Assembly (NCBI GenBank): GCA_027596195.1
Contig: JADGJG010000342.1
Span: 1-23,350, forward strand
From: Podochytrium sp. JEL0797
Taxonomy: Eukaryota; Chytridiomycota; Chytridiomycetes; Chytridiales; Chytriomycetaceae
Direction of reading: 5' to 3'
Length of the DNA: 23,350 nucleotides
The first letter of the stretch is position 1, and each line of letters begins with the position of its first letter. The notes beneath the pieces are model-generated. The model did no database searches. It saw only the letters and a program-made list of their open reading frames with translations, and had not been told where the DNA came from. This document shows positions 1-10,848 of the stretch, piece after piece. The translations under genes and the position numbers were made by a program.

Positions 1-110
1 CGGTGAACGAGGAGAAGGGTCGTGAGGAGCGTTACGGGAAGGTCTTCTCGACGTTGTGTGGCTCGAAACGAGGAGGCCACAAAGACCGCGACGAGGTGGC
101 TCAATTCTGA
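1..110 (+). CDS. Possible C-terminal tail of a gene entering from the left edge
   Basis: Frame 3 is open from the window edge to a TGA at 108-110, giving about 35 codons rich in Lys, Arg, Glu and Asp and ending in DEVAQF. Codons are mostly G/C at the third position, unlike the AT-richer sequence that follows. No domain is recognisable in so short a piece. It could be the last exon of a plus-strand gene, but a chance open frame cannot be excluded. Confidence 0.28.
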   Translation, partial: VNEEKGREERYGKVFSTLCGSKRGGHKDRDEVAQF

Positions 111-1040
111 TTTGGAATCCGATCCGGGCATGATCACGGACAACGCATGAAGCGTGACACGAGTCAGGTGAGATGCTGCGACAAGGTCTGGGTGGAGAAT
201 TTCAAACATTGGAGTTTTTCAAATAGTTGTTCAGATTTGTGATCTTGTGGTGGAGCCTTCAAATGGACCCGAAGGGATGGGGCCGAATTTCTTGCGAATT
301 TCTGGCGGGGGCACCTCGGCCTTTGTGCAACCACTGTGCGCCCAGAACGTTTGGGAGTCGAACTTTTCCCGGAAGAATTCGCATCAGGCGGTTGCGACGA
401 AATCATTTTTCTTAACCTCTTATTTCTTTCAGCTCTTCAAATCGAGAAAACCAGAATATGATCTTCCTTTTTCGAGGCATTGAATTGAGATCAGCAACAG
501 GAAGAAAATATTTACAAATGTTAGGGGATCGCCCTTTTGCCGTTTGTGATATCAGACATGACGACCCATTGGCATGTCAAACAAGAAACGACCCCAGTTT
601 CTGGCAAATCACGTGAGCCCAGACCACCTGACTCCCCTCCAGGGTTTTTTGAGCGTGTTCCAAACACCCGTGACTCCCAATCGCACAAAACGCGTGTCGC
701 GCAGTCACTTTCTCCCTTCCCCCCTCCCCCAAAGAATGCTAAAAGTGATACCGGAGCTTGACCAGAACTAATTTCACATTTCTACTGTTTGACAAATAAC
801 GTTTGCAAATGTTTTCGCAGCCCACCAAAATACAATCCCTCGCATGATGACGTGGCCCCCTACCACTTGTTTCTTAACTCGGAAAGCTGGGAAATCGAAG
901 AATCGATTCGGACCATTCCTTCCCAAAAGCGTTTGAATCGTTTCCGATATTCCAGATTATTTCAATATAAAAAATCGAATTATTGATAGCCTACGGCTCC
1001 CTTCCTTCTGGCGTGGTCTGCGCAACGCTATTTCCCAGCC
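111..1040. other. Intergenic stretch without a recognisable gene
   Basis: The open frames here are short and resemble no family I know. A good-looking 3' splice site (CTTAAC branch-like sequence, pyrimidine tract, then AG at 431-432) is followed by a 16-codon open frame that stops at 481-483, so a small terminal exon is possible. I could not find a convincing upstream exon. A TATAAAAA sequence at 966-973 lies roughly 80-120 bp before the chitin-binding-like fragment. Confidence 0.4.
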
Positions 1041-1057
1041 ACGCATGTCGTCCAACT

Positions 1058-1205
1058 TGCTTCACTCCCTTTGTTCACGGGCACTGTTATTCCAGAGGTG
1101 CCGCTATTTCCTTCAGCGGTGTCAACTACGTTGCCAAGTGGTGGGAATCTGGCAAGACCACCCAAACAGGGTAACGATGGAGTTTGGGTAGACACTTGCA
1201 GCTCG
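1058..1205 (+). pseudogene. Frameshifted chitin-binding (CBM5/12-like) domain fragment
   Basis: The frame from 1088 reads YSRGAAISFSGVNY then VAKWWESGKTTQT (to 1168). This matches the core of carbohydrate-binding module family 5/12 (ChtBD3), whose hallmark is an NYxAKWW-type aromatic cluster. The expected end of the module, GNDGVWVDTC, is present at 1170-1199 but in another frame, so one extra base lies at about 1168-1171; without the shift the frame stops at 1172-1174. A second disruption near 1083-1090 is likely, because GTV in a different frame fits the usual approach to the Tyr. In the family these modules bind chitin in secreted chitinases and wall proteins. No catalytic domain or signal peptide is visible nearby. 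I infer a decayed gene; sequencing error or an unrecognised intron is the alternative. Confidence 0.5.
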
Positions 1206-1449
1206 GGTGACAATATTCGAGCGCTTGTGCTGAAATAAAAATCAGGAGAAGACTAGTCATGGACGAGAGAGGGAATCCGCGATGATGTCTTATATTTGTC
1301 TTTCTTATTTATTATAAATCGTGTGATAAAACAAATTACAAAAGAATCAGAACGACCAAAGCAACGGTGCGCACGACCGCACACCACCAAACGAGCCCCT
1401 TCTGGGCGTTCTTGAAGCTTTGAAGTCTTGCGGGAGCAGTCCTTCTGCA

Positions 1450-1557
1450 TCAAGCCAGATGTTCTTCTTCTTCCATCCGACGTCGATCTTGGTCATTTAA
1501 CGCCCTTTGTTCGGGGGCGAGAACTGGTTCATCCGGGTTGTCATAATAAGAGTCCAT
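1450..1557 (-). CDS. Unrecognised open frame, possible small exon
   Basis: From ATG at 1557-1555 to TGA at 1452-1450 the minus strand encodes 35 residues starting MDSYYDNPDEPVLAPEQ and ending RRRMEEEEHLA. The same frame is open upstream to about 1690, without another obvious start. A second minus-strand frame over about 1716-1585 is also open (VDTNPNFTQQPAPTAIKEQ, then about 26 residues) and follows an intron-end-like CAAAAAG, so two frames compete. An AATAAATAAG on the minus strand lies near 1305 and could be a poly(A) signal. The acidic, charged composition looks protein-like, but I recognise no family. It may be the last exon of a small minus-strand gene. Confidence 0.22.
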   Translation of the reverse strand: MDSYYDNPDEPVLAPEQRALNDQDRRRMEEEEHLA

Positions 1558-1699
1558 TGGAGTATTTACAGAAATAGTAGTGAATGAGACTGAGGCGTTG
1601 ACTTTTGGGTATCGAAAGACGTGGTGGATGGGGCGTTTAAGTTGCGCAAGAGTTGTTCTTTGATTGCGGTGGGAGCAGGCTGTTGTGTGAAATTGGGGT

Positions 1700-3059
1700 T
1701 GGTGTCAACGTAAAGTGTCTTTTTGAAAGGTTTTTAAAAATATCAAATGCAAACGCGTTCGCTGCTTTCTCCGCATGGTGGGTGGGGCAGCTGCTTTTCA
1801 CACCAAAGATTTTCAAAGATTTTCGAAAGGAATACACGACTTGATCGCGCACGAGTTTTCTGGCAATTCGCACGCATCTTTTGAATATATCATCCTTTAT
1901 TTCTTACCAAGAAGGTGTTTGAAACGCGCCTTTATTGATAGTTTTTCCAAAAAAGATACTTTTTTATATTTCCTTCCATTCCCTTTCAAACAGGATAACA
2001 TCACATCCTTCCGATTCCTGAGTCGCCAAAAGCTCATCTTGCGACCCATTGATTGTCATCTCGGAAGACGCGTTGAAAACTGGATTCTGTTTGGAATCCT
2101 CTCAAGAAGGAACAACGGCGCGCGTCTCGTTTTGAACCGCCGGTGACAATCTTTGGACAGCATGAGGTCTCAGCGTTGAAGCTTTTAACCCATATGGATC
2201 AGTGCAATCTGGACACATGCTATATTTTGAGATTTTCATCGGTACGCGTAACGCGGCGCTTTTCGACTCGCGACAACTCACCGAGCATCGCCGTCGCCAC
2301 GGCAAAGCCAAAAAAAATAAAGCGGTCCCTGTACTGGTGTTATCAGTGAATGCTCTGGTGGACGCTCGTGCGAGATGAGGAAGGACCGAAATTGTCCCAT
2401 TTTTGAGATTTTCTTCAACGGATTACCAAAGAGAGCATACAGCAGCGAATAAAAGAAAGACAGAATATCTCTCAATCAAAATATCATTAGCGTCGTTCAA
2501 TTCATTAACGAACAAGAAAGTACGCAGCACGAGAAACGAGAAAAAATCAAAGCAACAGGACACTGCAAGAATATTTAATCAGAAGAAGTTCTCAGAGAAA
2601 CAGCAGCACGGCCAAGAATGGTCTTCGTCCTCTCGACGCGTCGGCGGCGATGTGGAGAATGTGGGGGTGGTTGTTGCTCGATTCCGTTCTCGGAGGATTG
2701 AGAGACAAGCGGTTCAGTTTCGGTTCCATGGCGACATTCGGGATTGAAATGGAAGAACGAAGGAGAGCTTGTTAGCAAGTTAATCAGATTTTTGCTTACC
2801 CATACAGACGGGCCAGGTGTCTGGCCTGTATGTTGTGGGCTTTGCATGTTGATAGCATCGCAAATGTTACTTGAGCTACGGAGGCAAACGCGTCCGCCTT
2901 TCAATATGCTTTTTGTCGATCTAAGTACCAAAAACCATCAAACTTCTCCAACCAAAGACTAGGTTGTAAGAGCCCCTTCCGGGTCGCCTGTGTTGTACAC
3001 TTACGTTGGCTGTTTTACAGTGCTGTGGTAACTCCTAAGTTTATGCTTATGCGTTTTAT
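1700..3059. other. Intergenic stretch without a supported gene
   Basis: Several open frames of 60-120 codons exist on both strands (for example 1775-2146 plus and 2931-2575 minus), but none has a recognisable motif, a coherent exon chain or coding-like codon use. A perfect 6-bp hairpin with a 4-nt loop (GGCCAG GTGT CTGGCC) lies at 2811-2826. No tRNA or rRNA signature was seen. Confidence 0.4.
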
Positions 3060-3069
3060 TATATAAATA
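3060..3069 (+). promoter_or_regulatory. TATA box of the kinesin-14 gene
   Basis: TATATAAATA lies 43 bp before the first in-frame ATG (3112) and 91 bp before the preferred start (3160). Transcription would be expected to start about 25-35 bp downstream, near 3090-3100, giving a very short leader. Confidence 0.5.
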
Positions 3070-3106
3070 GATTGTTCCAAATTAGCTTTGAGAAAAAAAA
3101 CCAGAA

Positions 3107-3112
3107 ATGTAA
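3107..3112 (+). promoter_or_regulatory. Minimal upstream ORF (ATG-TAA) ahead of the kinesin gene
   Basis: The sequence ATGTAATG contains a one-codon ORF (ATG 3107-3109, TAA 3110-3112) whose stop overlaps the next ATG (3112-3114), which is in frame with the kinesin. If transcription starts near 3090-3100 this is the first ATG on the message, so kinesin translation would need leaky scanning or reinitiation. The sequence is certain; the function is inferred. Confidence 0.35.
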
Positions 3113-3159
3113 TGAAAAAGAAAGTGTCATTTTTCGGACACGGAGAAACAAAACAAGAA

Positions 3160-6008
3160 ATGTCTTCTCTGCGGGCCCCGTCGAAACTCAAGGCGCCTTC
3201 CACGGCCGCGTCTTTACGCCGCCCTAGTGCGGCAACCGCAGCAGCGGCGCCAGCCGCCGAAGACGAGTTTGTGGTGCACCACACAACGACAACAGCGACG
3301 AGTGCGGCGGGCACAAAGCGCAAGGCGGCTTCCTCTAGTGCGACAACATCGTCGTTGGCAGCGACGAGAAAGGCGTCGTCTGCTGCGTCGAGTGCGTCCA
3401 TTTCGCGGAGGCCTCCGTCGACGACGCCTTCTTTGACAACGAGGTCTTCGTCGGCAACGTCAACAACGAGGTCTTCGACAACAACAACGAATGCGACAAC
3501 GCGCAAACCCGCTGCGGCAACAACAGAAGACGCCTCGCAGCCACCGCCGAAAAAGAAGCGCGCGGCCTGGGACGTCAAGGGGAGACTCGAGGATGTCGAA
3601 GAGTTTTCAAAGATGCAGAAAAAGGCTCTGCTTGACTCGACTACACACATTGAAGACTTGTCTGGAAAGTTGGGCGAGAGTCAGGAGCAGAGTACGTATT
3701 AATTTTTATTTCCTATTCGCAAGTTAATCGCTGTGGATTAGTCAAACAACTCTTTGACTTCAAACAATCCCTCGAGTCGAAAGTACACATCAAGGAGCAA
3801 GAAAACGGTGAAATATCGGGTCGTTTGCAAAGTCTGATGGATGAGTTGGAGGTGTGTTTTTTGTTGACGTTTTTGTCCGTCCCCTGACGCTTTCAAAAAG
3901 GCCTCCAAAGAAGCCCACAAATCCCAAGTCACCACCCTCACAGAACAACACGCTGCCGAATCCAAACAATCCGAAGCCCGCGAAGCCGCCCTCGCTGCGT
4001 CCCTCGCGTCCCTCCAATCCGACTTTGACCGTGTCAACACCGAAAACGCTTCCTTGAAGGTTGGTCACAAAAGCGTTCTTTTTCTACTCATTTGCTGTAT
4101 GACTTATAATCTGGACTCCCATCAAGGCCTCCCTCGCAATCCAATCCACCTCCCTCCTCACCTTCGATTCAGACCTCCGCGCCTCCAAACTCCACACAGC
4201 CTCCCTCGAATCCCAACTCTCCACCCACCTCACACGTATCGCGTCCCTCGAATCGACCATCTCGCAACGCGACGTGACGGTGCTCGAGCTCGAAGACAAG
4301 CTGCGTCAAGAGGAGAGTGTGAGACGCAAGTTGCATAACACGGTGCAGGAGTTGAAGGGCAATATTCGCGTGTTTTGTCGCATTCGGCCTCCTGTGTTGG
4401 GTTAGTGTTTTGTTTTGATTTTTGTTTGTGTGAGAGTTTGCAGTGAGTGAGCACCCGAGCGAGTGAACTGAGCGAGCGAGCGGGCAGCGCGCAACGAAAC
4501 AAGAAAAACGACCGAAATTCCATCGCTTTTTCCCCACCTCAAGAGCTAATAAGCACACGTTTTTCAGAATCCGAAGCCGCCGCCGAATCCCTCACGCACA
4601 TCAAATTCTCGGAAACGGACGACAAATCTCTCGAACTCATGCAACTCTCGGAATCCGCGTCGGGTCAAAACACGGTCGTGAAAACGTATCCTTTCTCGTT
4701 TGACAAGGTATGTTTGTGCGGGTTTTGTCTGGGTTTCGTCTGGGTTTCTTCTCTGCATCTTGCTTACCCCTCCCGAAAAAAAACCAAAAAATCCCTCAAA
4801 GGTCTTCCAACCCTCCACCCCCCAACCTGCCATCTTCTCGGAACTCTCTCAACTCGTCCAATCCTCTCTCGACGGCTACAACGTCTGTCTCTTCGCCTAC
4901 GGCCAAACCGGCTCCGGCAAAACCTACACCATGGAAGGCACCCCTTCCAACCCGGGCATGATCCCCCTCGCGGTGGCGCAGATTTTTGAAACTACGCAAA
5001 CGTTGAAGGCGAAAGGGTGGGGGTACACGTTTGAGGCGCAGTTTTTGGAGATTTATAATGAGACGGTGAGGGATTTGTTGGGGAATGGTGGTGGTGGGAA
5101 GCATGATATTCGACATGTGGGGGATAAGACGGTTGTGACGGATGTGACTGTGGGTGAGTTGCAAAACGAGTTCTTTTTTTTCGACATGTCCTCTTTTTCA
5201 TTTCTCCTTCCACCATTTGCCCCCCTTTTCCCCCCTATGTACTTTTCTAATCTCACCCCCACCCATCCTCCTATGCAGTTCCCGTAACCACCGGCAAACA
5301 AGTGCACGACCTCCTTAAAAAGGCGCAAACGAACCGCGCCGTTGCCGCCACAAACAGCAACGAACACTCTTCACGCTCCCACAGCGTGTTCACTCTGCGG
5401 CTGAGCGGCGTGAACGAACTCACACTCGAAAAGTGTGAAGGGGTGTTGAATTTGATTGATTTGGCGGGTTCGTTTGTCGTTGTTTTTTTGTTTGTTTTGG
5501 CTTGTGCTTATGCATTTTTTCGCTTCGTGGGTTATTTCTTGTATTAGGTTCGGAAAGGCTGACTGCATCAGGGTCTGTGGGCGACCGATTGAAGGAAACA
5601 CAGGCGATCAACAAGAGTCTGAGCTCATTGGGAGACGTGATTTACGCGTTGGGGAATAAGGAGGCGCATGTGCCGTATAGAAACTCCAAGGTTTTTGAAT
5701 CTTTTTTTTTCTTGTCTTGTTTTCCCACTTTCTTGAGGTGTTGATTATTTTATTTTCTTTCTTTCTAGTTGACGTACCTATTGCAAAATTCGTTGGGTGG
5801 AAACAGCAAGACGCTCATGTTTGTGAATGTGTCACCGATGGTGGCGAGTTTTGGCGAGAGTTTGTGTTCGTTGCGGTTTGCAACCAAGGTAAACAAACGA
5901 AATGAAGTCCCTTCCCCCGCTATTCGTGCTGATTTTTTTCATCGGATTCGCTTGTATTAGGTCAATTCGTGTCAGATTGGTACGGCGAAGGCCGTAAGGA
6001 AAGGGTGA
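3160..6008 (+). CDS. Kinesin-14 with C-terminal motor (Kar3/KIFC1 type)
   Basis: Minus-end-directed microtubule motor of the kinesin-14 family, normally acting in spindle assembly or nuclear movement. Ten exons: 3160-3691, 3742-3851, 3901-4059, 4127-4400, 4568-4707, 4802-5153, 5279-5467, 5548-5690, 5769-5888 and 5961-6008, giving 688 residues. Residues 1-130 are Ser/Thr/Ala-rich and basic with a PPKKKR stretch that could be a nuclear signal; 140-345 are coiled coil. The neck [11 protein letters not shown] (about 346-356) directly precedes the motor, which identifies kinesin-14. The motor shows P-loop GQTGSGKT (439-446), switch [11 protein letters not shown], switch II DLAGSERL and [14 protein letters not shown], and ends in the typical [14 protein letters not shown] tail. 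Start chosen at 3160 (A at -3); ATG 3112 in the same frame would add 16 residues. A 166-residue longer N-terminus or other partner domain is not seen. Confidence 0.93.
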
Positions 6009-6461
6009 TGTAAACGCTGTGCCAAAAAGGGGGTTTGTTTTTGAGAAAAAAGTTTTTAGTTCTATACGCGTGTTCTACTGGTGTTTTATTTAAGTTCCCC
6101 TTTCCGGATTTGTCGGTACCGACGCAACGCACAACTGCCCCTCGTTTCCGAATTTTTCAAGCGGTTGCTGACAAAACCTCCTTCTTGAATAACCAAAAGA
6201 ACTGAGAACGTGTGCTTAAGGTCCCTTTCTCACCACTCCTCTTCTAGTCTTCCTCGGACAAGTGTCAAACGCGGTAATCGTTAGCTTTGCCAGATTCGGG
6301 CTTGGAACTACTGATGACTTCTAGAATAACTGTCTGCGTCGCAATAACTCTCAAACCTCTGTAGGTAGGTTAAAAAAATGGGAAACGCATATGGAATGGG
6401 GCACATTCATGGCACATTCAAGTGTTTTTTTTTTTTTTTTTGGACATCTTGATCAACGAAA
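6009..6461. other. Spacer between kinesin-14 and BMS1, with a T17 tract
   Basis: This 453-bp stretch contains the 3' region of the kinesin gene and the promoter of BMS1. No gene or TATA box is seen. A run of 17 T (6425-6441) ends 20 bp before the BMS1 start codon and probably lies in its promoter or leader; it may be length-variable. Confidence 0.5.
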
Positions 6462-9400
6462 ATGGACTCCACGTCGTCCAAAGAACGCGATGTCAAAGCG
6501 CACCACAAGCGCCAATCTGGACCCAAAGCCGAACGCAAGAAGGCCAAGGCACTCCCTCAACACGCCAAGAATGCCGTGATGCAGAACCCACGCGCATTCG
6601 CCTTCAACTCGGGAGTGCGTGCAAACAGGGATGCCATGCGCAACTCAGACAAGTAACGTATTTTGTATGGTATCAGTGGGCATTGCTGACCCTTGCTTTG
6701 ATAGGGACCAAACGAGGCTGCATGTGCCCATGGTCGATCGCACTCCCGACATCCCTCCACCCATCGTGATTGCCGTAGTGGGTCCTCCTGGCGTATGTAT
6801 TCTTCCCTGGAATCAACTTGATTCCGTTCTTGGCTCTCCAAACCCGCAAGAATACTCACGCCCGAAAAAAAACAAAAAAATTACACAACAGACTGGCAAA
6901 ACCACCCTCATCCGCTCCCTCGTGAAACGCTACACCAAACACAACCTCACCGAAATCAATGGCCCCATCACCGTAGTCTCTGGCAAAAAGCAACGCCTCA
7001 CATTCATGGAAGCCAACAACGACCTCAACTCCTTGATCGACATTGCCAAAGTCGCGGACCTCATTCTCCTCCTCATTGACGCCTCCTTTGGCTTCGAGAT
7101 GGAAACGTTTGAGTTTCTCAACATTCTGCAGAGCCACGGGTTCCCTCGTGTGATGGGCGTGTTGACGTTTTTGGACAAGTTCAAGGACGGGAAGCGTATG
7201 AGAAAGACCAAGAAGCGCATTAAGCAGCGTTTTTGGACCGAGATTTATCAGGGCGCGAAGTTGTTTTACTTGAGTGGAGTCATGAACGGGAGGTATATGA
7301 AGCAAGAGATTCTGAACCTGTCGCGCTTCATTTCCGTCATGAAGTTCCGGCCCTTGAGTGTACGTATTTTCGATTCCAAATCATGCTATTCTCTCCACTC
7401 ATCAAACTAAACCGTAACTCCTCCACACAGTGGCGAAACGCACACCCTTACGTCCTCGCCGACCGCGTCGAAGACCTCACCGACCCCGCCCTCCTCCACA
7501 CCTCCCCCAAATGCGACCGCACCATCGCCCTCTACGGCTACCTCCGTGGCACCCACCTCAAACCCCACACGAAAATCCACATCCCAGGTTCCGGCGACCA
7601 CACGCTGCACCACATATCCCTCCTCCCGGACCCGTGCCCACTCCCGGACAAGCAGCGCAAACTCCTCACAGAGAAGCATAAGCTGATTTACGCGCCTAGT
7701 TCGAGCGTTGCTGGGATCCTGCATGACCGTGACGCTGTGTACATCAATGTGCCTGGGCAGTTGGACCGTGGGAGGAAGGAAGGGGTGAGTGATGGGGAGA
7801 GGCTTGTGATTGATTTGCAGGAGGTGAAGGGTACGTTGGGGGATGGGATGGAGAGGAGTCAGGGGGTTCGGTTGTTTAGTGGTGGAGAGGTTTTGAGAGG
7901 TGATGGACCGAATTTGACGATGGATGTGGATGAGGAGGAGGAGGAGGAGGAGGAGAGTGATGCGGAGGAGCATTTTGGTGGGTTTGAAGAGGGGGAGGAT
8001 GAGGGAGATGATTCGGATGCTGAGGAGTATGATAACGATGATGAGGACGACGAGGAGGATGAAGAAGTGGAGGAATCGACGGGTCGACGTCGCGCCACTG
8101 CTGGTGTGATTTCGCGGCTTGAACAAGGTGTCATGGACGCTGACGACAACGCGGCCGAATTCGATTTCGCCGACAGTGACAGTGAACTCGGACTCCCCGG
8201 CTCGGACCAAGAGGACGAAGACCACGTGAATATTGATGGGCGGTTGCGGTGGAAGCAGAATATGCTCGAAAAGGCGCAGGAGTCGTATACGGCGACGAAG
8301 CGGTCAGTTCCGTTGATGCAGTTTGTGTATGAGAGTGAGGAGCAGATGGTTGTCACGAGTGAGACCAAGGTGATGGATGTGGAGGATGGAGGGGATTCGT
8401 TTTTCCAGGTGACCAAGAAGGTGGCGACTGGGGTTGTGTTGTCGCTTGCATTGATTGATACATGTCGCGCGGAAACGATGGATGAGGAGCTGGAGGAGTG
8501 GGAGTATGACGAGGTTTGTTTCTTTTTTTGTTGTTTTGGAGAGCAATGACTGATTCTTTTTTTTTGCGATAGAACCTCGACTCGATTAAAGGGCTGTTTG
8601 TGACGGGAGTCGCGGCCCTCAACGCCAACGGAGAAGCCGAAGACACGACTTCCGGCGACTTTGAGGATCTCGAAAACCCCAAACCCGACGGTGACGCAGC
8701 CGAGGATCCCGAAGATACGACCGAAGAGGCACTCGCGAAAAAGAAGGAACACCTCAAGCGCAAATTCGACGCTCTCTACGACGGCGACGAGGACGAAAAA
8801 ACGACCAACATTTACGAGTCCGTGAAGGAGGAGATGGCCAAGCAGAAGGAAATTAACGCGACCGAGTTTGACGGGGACGATGCGGCGTTGCGCGCGCAGG
8901 TTGAAGGGTTCCGTGCGGGAACCTACGTGCGTGTCGTGTTGAAGGACATGCCGTACGAGTTTATTGAAAATTACAACCCCAATTATCCCGTGATTTTGGG
9001 TGGGTTGTTAGCATCTGAGGAGGCGTTTGGATTCTGTCAGGTTTGTTGTCTTTTTTCTGTTTCTTCTTCCGGTCCTGGTCCCTCGCTGGTTAGCTTTTCC
9101 TAACACCCATACCCGCCTTCCAGGTCCGCATCAAGAAACACAGATGGCACAAAAAGATTCTCAAAACCAACGACCCCCTCATCTTCTCCATCGGCTGGCG
9201 CCGCTTCCAATCCCTCCCCCTCTACTCCCTCAACGACGGCAACCGCAACCGCATGCTCAAATACACCCCTGAACACATGCACTGCCTCGCCACCTTCTAC
9301 GGCCCCGTCACGGCCCCCAACACGGGTTTCTGCGCCTTCAACTCCGTCTCGGACGGCACGAACGCGTTCCGCGTGAGTGCGACGGGTGTCGTGCTCGATA

Positions 9401-10294
9401 TTAACCAGAGCGTGGAGGTGGTCAAAAAGCTCAAGTTGACGGGATATCCGTACAAGATTATGAAGAATACGGCGTTTGTGAAGGACATGTTCACGTCGGC
9501 GTTGGAGGTGGCCAAGTTTGAAGGAGCGAATATTCGCACTGTGTCTGGGTTGAGGGGTCAGATTAAGAAGCACATGGTGAAGCCGGAGGGAGCGTTCAGA
9601 GCGACTTTTGAGGACAAGATTTTGATGAGTGGTGAGTTTGCGTTTTTTTTGTTGGGGGGTGGATTCGTCATCTCAACGCACTTTTTTTGCGTGACAGATA
9701 TCATTTTCCTGAGAGCCTGGTACCCTGTGAAACCTAAAAAGTTCTACAACCCCGTGTCGTCGCTGTTGTTGCAGGACAAGACGGCTTGGAGAGGGATGCG
9801 CCTCACAGGACAAATCCGACGCGACCAGGGACTCCGGGCTCCGTTGATCAAGGACTCGCTTTACAAGGTATTTATTTTGGATATGGAATCCTTTTCCTTC
9901 CCTCATTCTGATTCCAACCCTGCTATAGCCTATCGAACGAGCCCCCCGTGTCTTCAGCTCCCTCCGCGTCCCCAAAGCCCTCGAATCGAGCCTTCCCTTT
10001 GCCAGCAAACACAAGGACCAAAAAGCACAAACCGACAAGGGCTACCTCGCACGTCGCGCCGTGATTATGGAACCGCACGAAAAGAAAATCAGTGCTCTCA
10101 TTGCGGCCATCAACACGCTCAAGCACGATAAAGTCAAGAAGGAGAAGGGCAAGCAGGCTGAGCGGGCGAAACGGATTGCCAAGGCGAATGAGAAGAGGGA
10201 GGAGGCTGGTTTGGAGAAGCGCAAGAAGACGTCCAAGATGATTTATAAGAAGCAAGGGCAGATGCAGGCGGCGGCTGGGAGGAAGAGGAAGTGA
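6462..10294 (+). CDS. BMS1: Bms1, GTPase of 40S ribosome biogenesis
   Basis: Bms1 is a nucleolar GTPase of the small-subunit processome; it binds Rcl1 and acts in early 18S rRNA processing. Eight exons: 6462-6652, 6705-6792, 6892-7359, 7431-8513, 8573-9040, 9124-9631, 9698-9867 and 9929-10294, giving 1113 residues, close to the yeast length. The N-terminus shows the family signature HHKRQSGPKAE and QNPRAFAFNSGVRANR. The P-loop GPPGTGKTT (90-98) is split by intron 2 after GPPG. Then come NGPITVVSGKK, VADLILLLIDASFGFEMETF and GVLTFLDKFK, as in Bms1. Residues about 400-470 are a long Asp/Glu tract. The C-terminal half has VRIKKHRWHKKILKTNDPL, SIGWRRFQ, the AFRATFEDKILMSD segment, and a Lys/Arg-rich tail ending GRKRK. 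Start ATG 6462 has A at -3. No frameshift is seen. Confidence 0.96.
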
Positions 10295-10848
10295 AGGGGG
10301 AGGGGAATTTTTTTGGGGGTGTGTGTGTGGAGTGTTTTGGGTTGCACATTGTTTGTTTTTTTAATTTCCGCTCAAATTATAAAGAGGAATATGCTTTTTA
10401 TTGAATGCAAACATGCAGAAGTCTGGAAAAAGTGAGATTTCAAGATCGTGTCATCCGCTGAAGGTCGGCCCTTGTCTGGAGTCGGTTGATCAGAATGGTC
10501 CTTGGAGATGCGAAGAACAAGTTTGTTCTGCGCTCCTTCAGTTGCGGCTGCTGATGTGGAATGAGGATCCGTGGTGGAATTGGGCGAATGCGGGCGCGGG
10601 GTGAGTGGTTCGATTCCGATCGAGAAGGGGTCATTTGTTGAAGCAGTTTTGGAATGATTTTCTCGGCGAAAATAAGATTTTTATATTCGGAAGGGCACAA
10701 GGGGAAAGCAATTTCAAAATTACAATTTAATCTGACAGTGATTAGACAGTTGCCCTTGTTTGCATCCAGGAAATGAACATGTTGTTGCGATAATACTTAA
10801 ATTTTAAAATCATCAATTTTTATCACAGAAGAGCAGAAGAATGCAGGT
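10295..10848. other. Convergent spacer between BMS1 and VPS52
   Basis: BMS1 (plus) and VPS52 (minus) end towards each other across 554 bp. The start is G/T-rich and the middle AT-rich, as expected of 3' regions. Two overlapping open frames of about 64-86 codons (10413-10604 plus, 10700-10440 minus) have no recognisable motif and are not called. Confidence 0.5.

Noticed and set aside
2811..2826. Perfect 6-bp hairpin GGCCAG/CTGGCC as a possible terminator or RNA
   Set aside because: A short stem alone in a eukaryotic intergenic region is expected by chance; no flanking structure supports an RNA gene.
3015..3650. Minus-strand open frame of 211 codons over kinesin exon 1
   Set aside because: It is the antisense shadow of the Ser/Thr/Ala-rich kinesin N-terminus and its residues are low-complexity Val/Ala/Leu; the sense frame continues into a real motor.
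6150..6161. AATTTTTCA, resembling the RRPE element of fungal ribosome-biogenesis promoters
   Set aside because: It matches only in part, lies about 300 bp from the BMS1 start and has no partner PAC element, so chance is likely.
7407..8752. Long minus-strand open frames over BMS1
   Set aside because: They are antisense to the acidic tract and neighbouring exons of BMS1 and consist of Ser/Leu/Ile repeats without motifs.
10602..10622. GGTTCGATTCC, similar to a tRNA B box
   Set aside because: The flanking stem does not pair properly and no A box or cloverleaf lies upstream on either strand.
10413..10700. Overlapping 64- and 86-codon open frames on opposite strands between BMS1 and VPS52
   Set aside because: No motif, no exon partners, and both lie in a convergent 3' spacer.
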